From Saccharina japonica (Eukaryota; Sar; Phaeophyceae; Laminariales; Laminariaceae): a DNA stretch of 64,000 bases. Positions 35,014 through 46,719 of this stretch are shown piece by piece. The stretch is taken from the NCBI GenBank assembly GCA_008828725.1, contig MEHQ01000533.1, positions 434,001-498,000 of the forward strand. The letters are read 5' to 3'. Within the stretch, counting starts at the first letter, position 1. The number at the start of each line of letters is the position of its first letter. The notes beneath the pieces are model-generated. The model worked only from the letters and a program-made list of their open reading frames with translations. It searched no databases and was not told the origin of the DNA. The position numbers and the translations under genes were made by a program.

Positions 35014-35533
35014 CGGCGGTTAGGGACACTGCCCACCCGAGAATCGCCGAACCGCGCCGCATTGAATCACACAGTAAGTAATTCGAAATTGATGAATAAC
35101 AAAGACAGCGGTGTGGTGCGTCGCGGGACACCGCGGATAACGCGCGGGACACCGCGGGAGCCCGCGGTAAAACTCTTGCGGGAACACATCAAAAACAGAC
35201 GGGATGCCATGGGAACGTCCCGCGGGCGAATCCCGCGCGGGAAACCCCACGGGAAGCCATGGGAACGTCCCGCGGGCGAACCCCGCGCGGGAAATCCCAC
35301 GGGAAGCCACGGGCGGTACCACGACATACCGTGGGGCCCCGCGGGGTTCCGTGGTGTCCCGCGGTAGCCCACAGCTTGATTTTCAGATTCGCATGGGCTG
35401 CCACGGTGTCCCACGGGAATGCCCGCGAGACACCGCGGGCATTCCTGTGGGAAACCACGGCAGCCCACGGGAGCCCGCGGGAATTCCCATGGGACACCGG
35501 GGAAAAACTCAATAGTCTGCACCACCCGTGGGC

Positions 35534-36096
35534 ACAAGCAGCAAGCTCAGGACGGCAGCGAGAACGTTCGCGACAGACCACAAGGCTGGCGGACAAATAA
35601 GCCAATAAGGCCGGCACAGGGTGTATCGACGAAGTTTGAGGTATCTGCATGCACCCTGGTAAATGATGGATACTTTGGATAGTCAGACGATTACCTAATT
35701 TTCCTCGCAGGAGATGTAGTCTCGGAAACGATGAAAGTTGGAAATCGACGCAAAGCAACGGGTGCGCATCCTCGACGACGTCCTTTTCCTGACGGGAGCA
35801 GGTCAAAGTATCTATATATGTCGCTGTGATGGGGCTTCTGACACGTATTTATACCGTGCCCAACAGAGGTTCCCCCACTCCGTTTACGGGGAACACTAAC
35901 GACTTGTCGAACCAGGATCACTCTGACGAAGATCGGAGATATCACCGATCGACGAGGACGTTCTGTTACGGATAGTCTGATCCCTAGTCTAAACGCTTGT
36001 TCTTTGGCCCGCTGCGGGGTGTTTTTTCACTTCTGTAGCACGATAAACGCTAATGGGAGGGTAGTATTTTTGCATTCGCATACCGTTAAGTGCGCC
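35534..36096 (+). repeat. Dispersed ~560 bp repeat C
   Basis: It matches 59874-60437 in inverted orientation along its full length at about 90% or better by eye. Here it starts ~20 bp after the P2 array. There it sits between copy B and the broken EsV-1-7 gene. A frame across it (…CSRQEKDVVEDAHPLL…) is partly kept in both copies but has no recognised family. Confidence 0.85.
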
Positions 36097-36341
36097 CGTT
36101 TTCATGACTTTTTAAGCTGGTTTTGGATCATTTGTACGAGTACGTCGTATCATGGCCGCCTCGTTTCATCGAGTTGAACCTGCCTTTCAGCCTCATGAGT
36201 ATGTACGAGTATCATCATAGAAGGCCCAACACCACGAAAATAGGCATTGTCGATGCACAGCCGACAACTTACCGGCGCGTGGTTGCTGCTGAAACGGCAT
36301 TGCTCTCCAGCGGCAACCGTGTTGCAGGTTTTAATCTTTGA

Positions 36342-36534
36342 ATGAACCCCTTCGCTTTGAACCTCGATCCCGCCGCTGTCTGGTATCACGACACCATGGC
36401 ATGTTTTGCGCTACAGCTGTACCAGACGATGATGAACGTTCGGCGATGGATCGTGTTGTTCGTCCTTCTGCTGGCGGCGGTTGGGGCACTCCGTCTTGAT
36501 CCCCCCGAAGAGGATCTACCTGGTAAAGTGGTGA
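36342..36534 (+). other. Candidate first exon with signal-anchor sequence
   Basis: The frame from ATG 36342, or from the ATG pair at 36429, encodes MMNVRRWIVLFVLLLAAVGA, a typical signal peptide, then an acidic stretch (RLDPPEEDLPGK). It reaches a donor-like GTGAGA at 36535. No clear partner exon was found; a frame at 37137-37436 could be one. It is weakly supported. Confidence 0.25.
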
Positions 36535-38418
36535 GAATAACCTCCCTCTCGTGTATACCCTCCAGCACCGTCACCTCCTAAGTATCACTGCTGTACTGCT
36601 GTCGAAATAATGGCCGTTCTATTTTACGTAACGCGTCGGTGCGAAAATCTGTGAACGCCACACCCGCCACACCTGCCAGAAAGAACGCGCCTTTCCTCCA
36701 CTCAACACAATCGGGTGGATTATATCATACTTGACGTAGTATTTTTTGTCCTCGTTTCTGATTTGTTCGAACCTACGGGAAACTGTCATACCTTGCGTCA
36801 GGCCTAAGAATGTACGTTGTGCAATCATATCCGTATGAGAGAACCGTGTTCTGAAACACAAATATGTATTTTTGGGCGTGGACTCTCAGATGTGCAAGCC
36901 ATCTTTTCATGCCTGTCGATTGTTCGTAGTCGACGTATTACAGCGCACAGGGTCAACCGGCACAGAGTCTGCGACGTAAAACACGGCCCAAGACAGCGAC
37001 AGGCGATGTTGCGTAATGGAATGAACCAGTGAGCAACCAACAAAATTATGTTTCATGCTACCAAAATTGACTGCCTTCTTACGCCGCTTGTGTGTGGGGC
37101 GGGGATCCCATATAACATATTGGATCACTGCGATAAGTGGCGGTGTCGTCGGTGCCTACTGTAGTATATACAGACACGGGTGGACATGGCGGTATCCCCT
37201 ACTGTAGAACGGTAATGAACTTATACGCAGGAAGCAGGCACGCGAAGGCATTTCTTCCAAGCCAGCCGTATACGTGCGATGTGGAGAATAGTGAGCGCGT
37301 ATTTCAGCAGCAGGTGATAGTGGTGACTCGCACCGAGCTGTTTGAAATTCCGAACCCGGCTTCCTGCTGGGGGTCGGGCGAGTTTTTGGCTTCGAAAACT
37401 GCGCTGAGTTTACACCAGCGACTGGTGATGTCCTAACGTCGAACCTGGCTGCACCCTGATGAATGTCATCAGCGATACCATCCAGGTGATATCACACGTT
37501 CGGCCCCTTGTGCACGTCTACAACTCAAGTATAGTGCCAGGCAGACCGTGAAACAGTTTTGCCTAGGACGAATCGAACACAGAGTCTGTAATACATACTA
37601 TAACGACAAGTGAAGGCACACGTCGTATGTTCCACCGGGGCTGTAAGCGTGCGGTGTGGTGCGCGACAGGTGCATGCAACGTTGGCAGGTGGTAGCACTG
37701 GCCCCAACCCGGCTGTTTGCGTACGATTTCAAACGCGACTGCTTGCGATGAGGTAATCAGCGAGTGATCTCCGGGGTACAAATCCTCCTGGATATCTACG
37801 CCGGCGACAGGTGATGTCCTGGCATCAAATCCGGTTCTTATGTCACCCACGTATCAGTGATGATACGTTAAATGGAGAGGATGATACGGACGTGGTTCCT
37901 ACAGTTGAATCCTAAACTGCGTGTTGGAAGTGTGCGCATTTGTTAGCGCGTTCTCTTTCAACGCACTTAAACGCGAAATAATCGAGGCTTTAGACGGAAA
38001 GGTATGAGAAGACTGCAAAGAGAAGACGCCGATCGGGAGTGATACCGGACATGGCTGTGCTTGGGCGATGAGGGCAACATAACTTCGACCGATGTTTTGT
38101 ACACTGCAGGCACTCGTGCTACCCTGGAGAACAGAGGGCTCGCTTAGCAAGTTTCAAGCAGGAACGAACAAACATGAAACCATGAAGATCGTGGATTAAA
38201 AGAAAGAAAAAATGGCACGGTGCAAAGTTTTGGGTGACCATGAATAGTTCAGCGCCGGTGGCATCTCCGTATTTTGTTGACGAGTCTGTACCACCACTAC
38301 TGACCAGCAGGGCTATAGTATACGTGTCCGTGCTGGCTGATGCAGGCACCGCTATGGGTAACACTGCTCATTGGTAACTAACTGCTGTTGCGGGGATGGA
38401 TGTTTCCGCAGGACGATG
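36535..38418. other. No firm gene
   Basis: A 99-codon frame at 37137-37436 looks mildly coding. Near 37413 and 37799 two short stretches share GGTGATGTCCT and could encode PATGDVL in both, suggesting an old duplication of about 390 bp. I do not call a gene. Confidence 0.3.
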
Positions 38419-38470
38419 GCAATACCTCGTGGCTGGCGATTGGTGCAATACCTCGTAGCTGGCGGTTGGT
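38419..38470. repeat. 26 bp tandem repeat
   Basis: Two units of GCAATACCTCGTGGCTGGCG, then ATTGGT or GTTGGT, stand in direct succession. Confidence 0.85.
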
Positions 38471-40611
38471 GCACTACAACGGTGAAACATGCATGCATCC
38501 CTCCGAGTACGGGGCCGCGAGGCAGGTCCGTAGCGGAAACGCCTGTAGACGATATCATGAAGGTCGCAAGTTGGAAGCCGGACGGAGGGCCCCGAGAGTG
38601 TATGCAGGCGACCAAAGGTAGCGTCCAAAGCAAACGCAAGCAGGTGACGCTAGTTGTGTCGGTCGCTCGTTTCCGTCGTCCGGTATAGTCGCACAGCTTC
38701 GCGCGTGGAGCGGAAGATGGGTGAATGGCATTGTGTTTATTCCTGTTGTTGCTGTCTTCAGACGCCAGCCCTTCCATCGGTGGTCGTTAGAGAGACATGG
38801 GTAACTCACGAGGCCACAGTGAAACTGCGATAATATAAATTCTACGCACTGTTAATCTCACTATTTCAAACTACGGCACAGACAAGTACACGAGGCGCAC
38901 GAGCTCTCTGTATTAGGCGGATATATTGCGGAATGATGTGTGCGTGCTTGTTCTATACAAGGGGCTCCCCTTAAACCTACAAAATACGCCGCGAATGTGG
39001 GTGTAAAGAAATCCTTGTGGAGACAATTATTAATGTGCCCCGCCATTGGTATTAGGCGTACCGAATTGAGAGTGTCGACATCTTGTGGGGTTTGCTACAT
39101 TGTTCGATGTCTCGGCAAATAACTTTTACTCCCGAATTGTTCAAGGGGGGGTCCCGGTCACCTGTCTGTGTGGGACAAGCATGCGTGTGCCCTAAGAGTT
39201 AAACACGAATAGTGGCAGCTTGGCGTATGCACCGAGCACCTAATGCTTTTGAGGCGTGTGCTTGAATTCACGATCAATCCTGCACCCCTTCTGGTGTTGC
39301 ATCCTCTTGTCGGCGCTGTGGTGCCGTTCGGGTTCGGGCACCGCATATCTGAAAGTGCGTCCACACGTAGTCTCTGAGAACGAATCAGTTATCCCTTTCA
39401 GAAACTGCACTTTTACAGAAAAATGTATTTCGTTATATTCTCGCGTAAGTTGTCCCCAAAACAAGAGTCCAATCCTGAAGAGGTTATGCTGCATTTCAGC
39501 CGAACCTTGCCCTGATCGAAGAGTGTAGGATCTGTATCACATCTCTCCCTAGGTTCCATGCACTTCGTGCCCTGAAACCACCACCTGGTATAATAGTAGG
39601 CCTGCAGAAACGTTTTAGCTCGCTCAGCTACCTCTCTGGCTGGAAACCTGCACTTCAAAGACGCCACTGGGCCTTCCTGTGCTACTAGAAAGGTTCAACG
39701 GCAGTGGGCAGGGAACTTAGCACCATCGATGCCTCACCGTCCGGTTGGGTGCAATGCCTAATAGTGCATAAATGAAACCGATCCGCCCGCTTGTTGGAAG
39801 GGCATATCATACGAACATCTTATCCGGTATGTATGCAGCACTGTTCGCATAGAGATGGATATGTTTGGTATAGTATTCCACACACACTCACACCAGCATG
39901 ATACATAATGCTCATAGCAATGGCCCACGTGTAACACATACCAGTACACAACGGGCAGTATGATCCTCACAAGTACTCACTACATCAACGCCACCCCCCA
40001 ACCCCAACCTTCAACGCGTTCGATTTGGTAAATTTCCTACCTGGTATTTCTCCACAAGAAAACGCAGTGAGGTGGAGATACGCGCAAATAGCTGCGTCCG
40101 TGTCCCAATACCTCCTTTGCTAAAGCCGCTGGAGTGTCGTGGCGCTATTTCGTCACCAACGGCATATCTTGGTCGACTAGATTTTGATCGTCTCCTCCTC
40201 TAATAATATGGGTTCCTTCATCGGGCGAATTCTTCTTCGTAGATACTAAACTTCATATAAATTCAACACCGGGTTCCTGACCTATAAACTGATTACCTGG
40301 TTGCTGGCATGTCACTACAGTACACGTATACCAGTCGTGAAGATGGGATCGGCAATTCTTCCTGGTGTATGGCCAAAGCTGTGTCAGCTTGTCCACCCTA
40401 ATCGTACCCCTTCTACCTACAAATCATGCCAAACACTGTCGTTCCGTCCGCGGTCTGCACCTGGTTCACTCTCTACTCGCTTGCCTAGTGTTTGTGAGTA
40501 CTTCTACTATAAGAGCAAACGACCGCAGTATCTCCCGCCGTCTATACTCGGTATACTTTCGAATGTTCTTGACGATGTTCCAAGAGAACACAGAAGCAAT
40601 ATATGGAGAAT
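38471..40611. other. No supported gene
   Basis: Opposite-strand frames of 81-90 codons at 39240-39667 have even composition but no domain or second copy. Confidence 0.3.
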
Positions 40612-40711
40612 GAAATCCACAAGCCGTCCGTAAAGCAGGAATATTTGGGCCATGAACACAAGAGCTACCCGTAAAGGATGAACTCCACAAGCCGCATGTA
40701 AAACAGATAGG
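40612..40711. repeat. Short duplication of the gene's 3' end
   Basis: TGAAATCCACAAGCCGTCCG at 40611 and TGAACTCCACAAGCCGCATG at ~40678 are diverged copies about 67 bp apart. On the minus strand the second encodes the last residues of the membrane protein (YMRLVEFIL). The first would encode YGRLVDFIL in another frame. Confidence 0.55.
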
Positions 40712-41132
40712 TCGAGGCCAAACCCGCCAGCATGGAGACGGAGGCAATCCAGTGGTGCCACTGGTTGAACGTTGATTCCGCAAACCAGGCTTCGATAGCC
40801 CAGCCCGCGGTGATGAGGACAGTCGGGACAATCGACAGCAGACACTCGGGGATCTCGGTTCCGCCGAAGAATACGGGTATTATGTCCTCCATAGCGTCAG
40901 AGAACAGCCTCATGTTGGCGCCCAGGTTCGCAACCACGTTGAGGACGAGCACCACCGCGAGGCACAACGAGATCGGCAGGACGGGTCTGTGGTCGCCATT
41001 GACCAAGCGGGTCATGCCAAGGCGAGGCTCCTTCGGGCCTAGCAGCGCCACGGTCATGCTTCCACCGATCAAAGCTTGCGTCCAAGGGTTCACGCCGAAC
41101 ACACCCAACGTGAAGAGGCCTAGCCCAAGAAT
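40665..41132 (-). CDS. Six-helix membrane protein, exon 2 (C-terminal 155 aa)
   Basis: Read on the minus strand, the exon opens after a pyrimidine-rich tract ending CTCATAG at phase 0. It encodes ILGLGLFTLGVFGVNPWTQA and ends FILYG TAG. Four hydrophobic segments are visible: residues ~150-180, ~196-217 (ISLCLAVVLVLNVVANLG), ~240-262 (SIVPTVLITAGWAIEAWF) and ~278-302. Polar loops include an acidic SDAMEDIIPVFFGG. It joins exon 1 (47108-47554) in frame, giving 304 residues. The family is not recognised. The composition and an uninterrupted frame in a repeat-filled region make it one of the few convincing coding exons here. Confidence 0.65.
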   Translation of the reverse strand: MLGLGLFTLGVFGVNPWTQALIGGSMTVALLGPKEPRLGMTRLVNGDHRPVLPISLCLAVVLVLNVVANLGANMRLFSDAMEDIIPVFFGGTEIPECLLSIVPTVLITAGWAIEAWFAESTFNQWHHWIASVSMLAGLASTYLFYMRLVEFILYG

Positions 41133-41204
41133 CTATGAGTTGGGGGGAGGGTAGGGTAGTGGAACGTAGGGCGAAGCAAGCTTAGGAGTCTCTGTGGCGG
41201 CACA

Positions 41205-41360
41205 GTATTTTATAGGGGTGCCCTAAACCAGCATGGGGCTCCTCCTTGCTTAAGGATCTCGTAACCTCGCCCAAACAATCGACTGTGTGAAAATATAAAA
41301 GTGTCACCAGATTCACAACGAATAATCTCATGGCCTGGGCGTATACCTAGTAAAATGAAA
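41205..41360 (+). mobile_element. MITE family M, partial copy
   Basis: The family interior is present: GGGGCTCCTCCTTGCTTAAGG, CTCGTAACCTCGCCC, AATAATCTCATGGCCTG. The ends are eroded. Confidence 0.5.
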
Positions 41361-41442
41361 CATGTTGTAAAGCGCGAAATACAAACCGGCGTTCCAACGA
41401 TATTAGGTAAGTCCTGACTTGACTTGAGGAGACCCGCCGGAG

Positions 41443-41690
41443 GCACGCTTCGATAGAGGTGCACCCTGTGTTTTCTGAGGGCGCTCACGTTAGGAGCTCT
41501 ATACCTCCCTCAAACTTTGTTTTTGGAGGAAGACAAAAGTGCTACTCGATTAACATTCCCATGGCCTGAGTATACAATCAAAAACAAAAAAACATAATAC
41601 TTTGAAAGTCCGGCTATTTTGGGGTAAGGAGCCCGATCATGCAGAAAACGCATTAGCCAAAAAGTGCTGCCTCTATCGTAGTTCGACATG
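41443..41690 (+). mobile_element. MITE family M, copy 5
   Basis: The left end is GCACGCTTCGATAGAGGTGC and the right end is CTGCCTCTATCGTAGTTCGA. The interior includes TTAGGAGCTCTATACCTCCC, TTTTTGGAGGAAGAC and GGGGTAAGGAGCCC. Confidence 0.8.
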
Positions 41691-42360
41691 TCGGTCATAA
41701 TCAGTTTGGTCTAAAGTGGTACTCCTATCATATCACGCGTGCGTCATATCATATCAGCATACCAACACTATCTGGTACCATATACATATTTTCGGAGGGG
41801 AACTCGGTTCGCACAAAAACACGCGATCGACACCATTGTTCGGTGCGGCTCGTGACACATCTCGTCCATCATTCTGACCCGATAGAGAAAGTACGGGATG
41901 TTATGGTTCTCAAAAGCGCTTTAGATATTCGAAGGTCCACGCGCCCTTTGAGGCACTCGTCAAGGTGAGGATAAGGCTTCAACGACCCCCCTTGAGAGGA
42001 TCGCTGTATGTTACATTGTATCTCTTACTGGATGTCAACAACGTTTCCCTTAAGTAGTCGGCTATATGACCTCCCGACACCTGAGAAGAGGCATTATCCG
42101 GCTCTTCGCATCCCCCCCGGCGTGTCGTCTTAAACGGGATGCGTGGTCAGTGGTCACATGACTAAGGCAGCGTAGTGTGTACCAGGTATATGGTAAGGCA
42201 ACCACGATGCAGATACATGACATACCCATTGCTCTCTCTAGAAGTGGCCACACCGGAATGAAAATACATATAGTGGAGGCTGTCGTCCGTATGCAAGTCC
42301 GCCTCACAAGCGGTTCGTAGAAGAATGCAGCCCACCCTTCATACAACTCGCCCAACACCT
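41691..42360. other. Intronic sequence, no gene seen
   Basis: A partial R2-like end (GGGATGCGTGGTCAGTGGTC, ATGACTAAGGC) is at ~42137-42170. Confidence 0.4.
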
Positions 42361-42494
42361 CACGGCGTTTCGCGTTTGGTGCAGGCAGTTCCTGTCTGAT
42401 TGGTGCAACCCCAATGGGCTCCGTCCCGGCATTCTAGGGATGCGAGGGTCTATGATCATACGACTACGGCCTGGCACGACATGAGTACACCCCC
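42361..42494 (+). repeat. Dispersed repeat R2, copy 3
   Basis: It is closely similar to 24640-24776: CGGCGTTTCGCGTTTGGTGC, GGGCTCCGTCCCGGCATTCT, GGGATGCGAGGGTCTATG, CGACTACGGCC, GAGTACACCCCCC. Confidence 0.75.
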
Positions 42495-43969
42495 CTCTCT
42501 CGCCCGCCGGCCCGCAAATCAAATGGATGGACGGAGTAGGTATAATATTAATAGTATGTGGAAGTCACCTGGAACGTGACGAGGGTTTGGTATGCGACAC
42601 TCCTCAGCCAAGCGTTGTTGTACTCCTCGACTGGGACCCTTTGGCCAGGTGGAGATGACTGCAGCGGGTTGCGGAAAGGCGCGATCTGCCATCCCTCATA
42701 CATATGCTGCACGGACGCAATCATTCGAGAGTAGAGTCAAAGAAGGGGCGTGGAGAGGGGGAGAGGTTTGGTGTCTCTCTTGTTTTTTGTTTATCGCGCA
42801 CCAGAAAACAAGTAATGCCACTGTAGGATTGGTCGCTTTAAGAGGAGCTTAATATCTCACCCGTAATGTTGGTCAATGACGCCTCTACCTGGTATGCGTA
42901 TTACGGGGGCGGGATTTAACTAGGACCTACGGTACACACTGTAACCTATATATTGAACTATTTGTACGAACAATATTGGTATTTTTTACTATTTTTCTCC
43001 GTACTAGTCCCATAACCAAATATTATACCAGGTATATTCTAGCAAGTACTGTAGCAAAGGTATCCTACAGACCGGTGTAGCTGGTCACTTCAGGAGCTTC
43101 ACCGGTCCAACAAATCTAGCCCACAGGGGGCAACCCCTACCGTGGGATGAGTCTAAAAATTGCTCATTTGTATCCATCCCGAAAACCACATGGGTTAATC
43201 GCCATTGCAAACAAAGCCGTTAGTGAGGGAAGATACATACACCTCGGCCAAAACTGTGACTTCAAGGCAAAGGCATATACGCGAACCCCGGATACGCATT
43301 ATCACGGGCTACGTAGGCGTACAGCAAGTAACGCAATAAGAAATCACAAATGGCAGTGCAGATGTCTGATGTGTTGAGTAGTTCTCGTCAGTCCGAAATA
43401 TTGGGCCACAAGCGTACACAGTAGTAGTGGTGCCTTTAGGTGCCGTTAGGTGTTGGTACGGGATATATTTCATTGACGCTGCAGGGGTTAAGGGGGAACC
43501 TTCGTGTCAACCACAACAGCGTGGTACAACGGAGGAAAACGATATGAGTAGGCTTGCATCAAAACCTCCCGCATAGCTGAGCGACCGCAACAACTGACCG
43601 CAACAACTGAAGGCACGCAGGCACCGACGTACCAACAAACACAGATTATCACGACCAGTAGTGTTTGTGAAACTAACAAGATATTGTAAACATCGCACAT
43701 CATCTATCACCAGAAACGCGGTACAAAACGCATCAAAATTAGTCATGGTGTCATGGCTGTTCCCCCGGAAACAGAGGGCCAGAAGCACTTGCGTGAGCCC
43801 GATTACTGTTAGGGCTGCGATATTCTAACAATATGCATGAAAAACACAAATTTATGTGCAGCTTTCTGCAGCCACTCTTTTTAACGCGCTATAAGACGAG
43901 CGACTGGCCAATCACCCCCAGTGTCTTTTTTTCTAAGAGGTGTGATTTGATGATGAATGCACGCATTTG
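42495..43969. other. Intronic sequence, no gene seen
   Basis: Short MITE-like words occur near 42822-42860 and 43079-43140. Frames of up to 93 codons have no domain. Confidence 0.35.
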
Positions 43970-44115
43970 TTCCGCGAGGCTCCTCGCTTGAGGAGCTCTA
44001 AACCTCACTCAAAAACTGACTTCGACAAAACAAAAGGAAACTGTAACCCAACGGACAATCCCATGGCGTAGCATGTGTCATAAAACACAAACCCAGGGAA
44101 AATTCCAGCGATTTG
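43970..44115 (+). mobile_element. MITE family M, partial copy
   Basis: CGAGGCTCCTCGCTTGAGGA, CTCTAAACCTCACTCAAAAA, ACAATCCCATGGCG and TTGGGGTAGG match the interior of the family. The left end is poorly kept and the right end is missing. Confidence 0.55.
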
Positions 44116-44129
44116 GGGTAGGTCCTCAT

Positions 44130-44440
44130 GACACTACAAGAACGTTGCTGAAGGCTTTTATGGCGCTGTAGTGACACTACTACTGGCTTTTAAGGAACTT
44201 GCCACGACACAGGGACATACCCGGCACTCCCATGCCTATTCCAGGGCAGTGTCATTGAAGCCCATGGCAACTGCCATCTTTGACGGCACCGTCATGGCAC
44301 ACAACACGGACGCACTGCCATGGTTTCCATTCCACATTTATGAGCTACCATAGCACGACTGCCAGTCCCATGCGTTCATCAACGGCCATGAACTCTCGGG
44401 GCAATGTCTACCAGGGCACTCCTTGACACCGTAATTAAAC
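44130..44440. repeat. CCATGG-word array P4, block 1
   Basis: Degenerate GCCATGGCA, ACTGCCATGG and AGGGCACT words recur. The block resembles 45330-46215 in composition. Confidence 0.6.
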
Positions 44441-44517
44441 AGGTACAGTCACTTCAGTCATGGGCCTGCCGACACGAAACACCAAACCGAGAAAGGCTAC
44501 GATAGGATAGGATGGGG

Positions 44518-44790
44518 TGCATGCTACGACAAGGGCGCACCTAGTATTTGCTGGGGGTTTTGATTTGATCTTAGTATAGAAGATATATACTACTAGCAAG
44601 CCAACCAAACCCTGACCTCAGGAAGACTGAGAGTGAAACAAAACGAACAATGCCATGGCGTAGGTATTTATCGAATAGTCATGAAAACCACAAATGGTAT
44701 TCCATCTATATGGTGTCATTCCTCAGGTAAGGAGTATACTTAAAGTCAGTCACAAATACGTTGCCCGAAAAGTACTACCGGGGCGTGCTA
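44518..44790 (+). mobile_element. MITE family M, copy 6
   Basis: The left end is GCATGCTACGACAAGGGCGCA and the right end is AAGTACTACCGGGGCGTGCTA. The interior has ACAATGCCATGGCGTAGG and AGGTAAGGAGTAT. Its right end overlaps the start of copy 7. Confidence 0.55.
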
Positions 44791-45109
44791 TGGTAGAGGT
44801 AGCACGTTCTGGCTGAAATAGTTCCGAATGATCGGGTTCAATAAGCCCTTAAGAACTCGTCCCACGAATTTGGGGACAAACTACTTGGAATTAGTGAGGG
44901 ACATTTTTTTCCGTTATGTATGGGTTAACCCAAAATCGTCGGACGTTAATTCTTGTCTTGCAAAAGTATCCATTGTATGTTTAGGCCATGGTATTGTTCA
45001 TCGGGAAATATGTTTATTTTCCTCCAAAATCAGTTTTGGACGTAGCATTAGTATATAACTCCTCAAGTGAAGAGCCTCAGAAAAAACATGTGTACCGTAG
45101 CATGCGTCT
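44782..45109 (-). mobile_element. MITE family M, copy 7 (inverted)
   Basis: The plus-strand left end GCGTGCTATGGTAGAGGTAG pairs with the right end GTGTACCGTAGCATGCGTC. The interior words are inverted: TTTTCCTCCAAAATCAGTTT and ACTCCTCAAGTGAAGAGCC. Confidence 0.75.
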
Positions 45110-45329
45110 ACCCCTATTGTAGCACGCCTCATCGCAAGTCTTGAAACCTTGTTGTGACACAAACCTTGAGCAACTTTGAGATAGATAGATACTGAAAGGA
45201 TATGCGTAGTCTAGGGCCCGCCGCTGGGCACGGTTTCAAACTCATTTTTTCGTAGCGTCTCCGAAAAAGTGGGCCTGTCGTTTTCAATAGGATGCTTCCT
45301 ATTCCCGGGCCTACATATATACTATACGT

Positions 45330-46215
45330 ACGTTGGTGGCACTGCCCTTTCCCTGCCGTGGGCTTGCGTGGCACTGCCATGACACTGCCATACGCTTTCG
45401 CGGGCCTTCGTGGCAATGCCCTGGCACTGCCTTGGGACTGTCACGGACTGCCATGAGAATGCCATGGCACTGTGATGGCAGTGCCATGAGGGTGCATTGG
45501 TGTCTAGGATACCCACAGAACTGACATAGGGCGGCAATGGCAACGCCAGAGCAGTGCTATGGGAGGTCCAATGGCACTGCGATTATATCCTTATCGTGGC
45601 AATGCCATGAACACTTTCATGCCACGGCAGCCGGTACCATCAAAATCCCTGGAAGGGCCATGAAAGCCCATGAAACGTCGTAGGCCCCCATGGCAGTTCC
45701 ATGGAATCCCGTGGCAAGGGCATGTGATACCTATGAAAGTGTCATGGCACGGCAACGGCAGTGCCGGGGGGGGTTCCATGCCACTGACGTGGGACATTTT
45801 CATGGTCATGCCATCAAACCGTTAGGGGCAATATCCTTGCAGCACCAAGAAAACCCATGGAATGCCATAGGCTTTCATATCAGAGCCATGTCAGTCGATG
45901 GGGGTGCCATGGAATGCCTATAAGAGGGCCATAGTACGGCAGTGGCAGGGGAGGTCCCATGGTGCTGATGTGAGCCATTTGCATGGCAATACCATAAAAC
46001 ATTCCTTGGCATTGCCACGGCCGTTGGTGTCATGCAAATCCATGGAACTGCCATGAAACCTCACGGAAGTTAATGAAAGCCCACAAAGGCCCATGGAATG
46101 TCAGCGTCTGCCATTGCAATGACAGGCCGTGGCAGTGCCATGAAAGACAGTGCCATGAACGACCATGAAAGTTGATGGCTGTGACATGAAGCGCCATGAG
46201 GACCGCCATTAACAC
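45330..46215. repeat. CCATGG-word array P4, block 2
   Basis: Almost 0.9 kb is made of GCCATGGCA, GTGCCATG, CCATGGAA and CATGAAAG words in both senses. No TTAGGG tract is seen at its centre. Frames rich in His, Gly and Met across it are artefacts. It lies inside the large intron. Confidence 0.75.
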
Positions 46216-46719
46216 CCATCAAAAAGGTGAGTAATGCATATGCATCCAAAATAGTATTTGGATAATCCTTTGGCGCCAAATGCTCACACGTGCCAATATA
46301 AAAGCAGCAGGGGGGCATGTGATATGATACACTTTTCCTCTACTAGTAAGTGAAAATACAACTTTATTCCCCGAGTGGATCCGCACATACAGCGACGGCT
46401 CGTGTTGGTTTGATATATTAACACTGCACCTTCCCTGTGATGTCGTGTGGTACAGCAGAATATAACTGCTGGTGAACCTTAGATTGTTTTTTTGCTTGTG
46501 CCCCGACGATGCCATAAGACTTCAAATTGCTGGAGTGCAATCCCGGAAAAAAGCACACACGGCGCGTTATGCTCACTAACAAACTTGTATAAAAATCCGA
46601 AACCCGGCAAAAACACAAACAAACATACTTCTTAGACCCGCTATCCGGAGCTGAATCCTTACATAAAAAACGGCGCACCGCCTCTTGTGGAAATTCACTA
46701 CATTTGGTACTCGCTGTTA
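46216..46719. other. Intronic sequence, no gene seen
   Basis: Opposite-strand frames of 98-103 codons here have no domain. Confidence 0.35.

Larger units (their letters stand above)
34074..35512. repeat. CCGCGG-word array P2 with two telomere-like centres
   Basis: The block is built from CCCGCGGTGTCCCGCGG-type words. Direct-sense words fill 34074-34785, then comes TTAGGG tract 1 (34789-34820), then inverted words (GGGACACCGCGG), then direct words again to tract 2 (34992-35013), then inverted words to the end. The outer ends are inverted: TTTCCCGCGGTGTCCCGTGG and the complement of CCATGGGACACCGGGGAAAA. Very long frames across it (up to 342 codons) are repeat artefacts rich in Pro, Arg, Ser and Val. 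Two non-repeat islands lie at ~34141-34200 and ~34326-34420. Confidence 0.85.

Noticed and set aside
45330-46215. Imprinted or CpG-type regulatory island
   Set aside because: The block is explained by CCATGG words. No promoter feature is visible.
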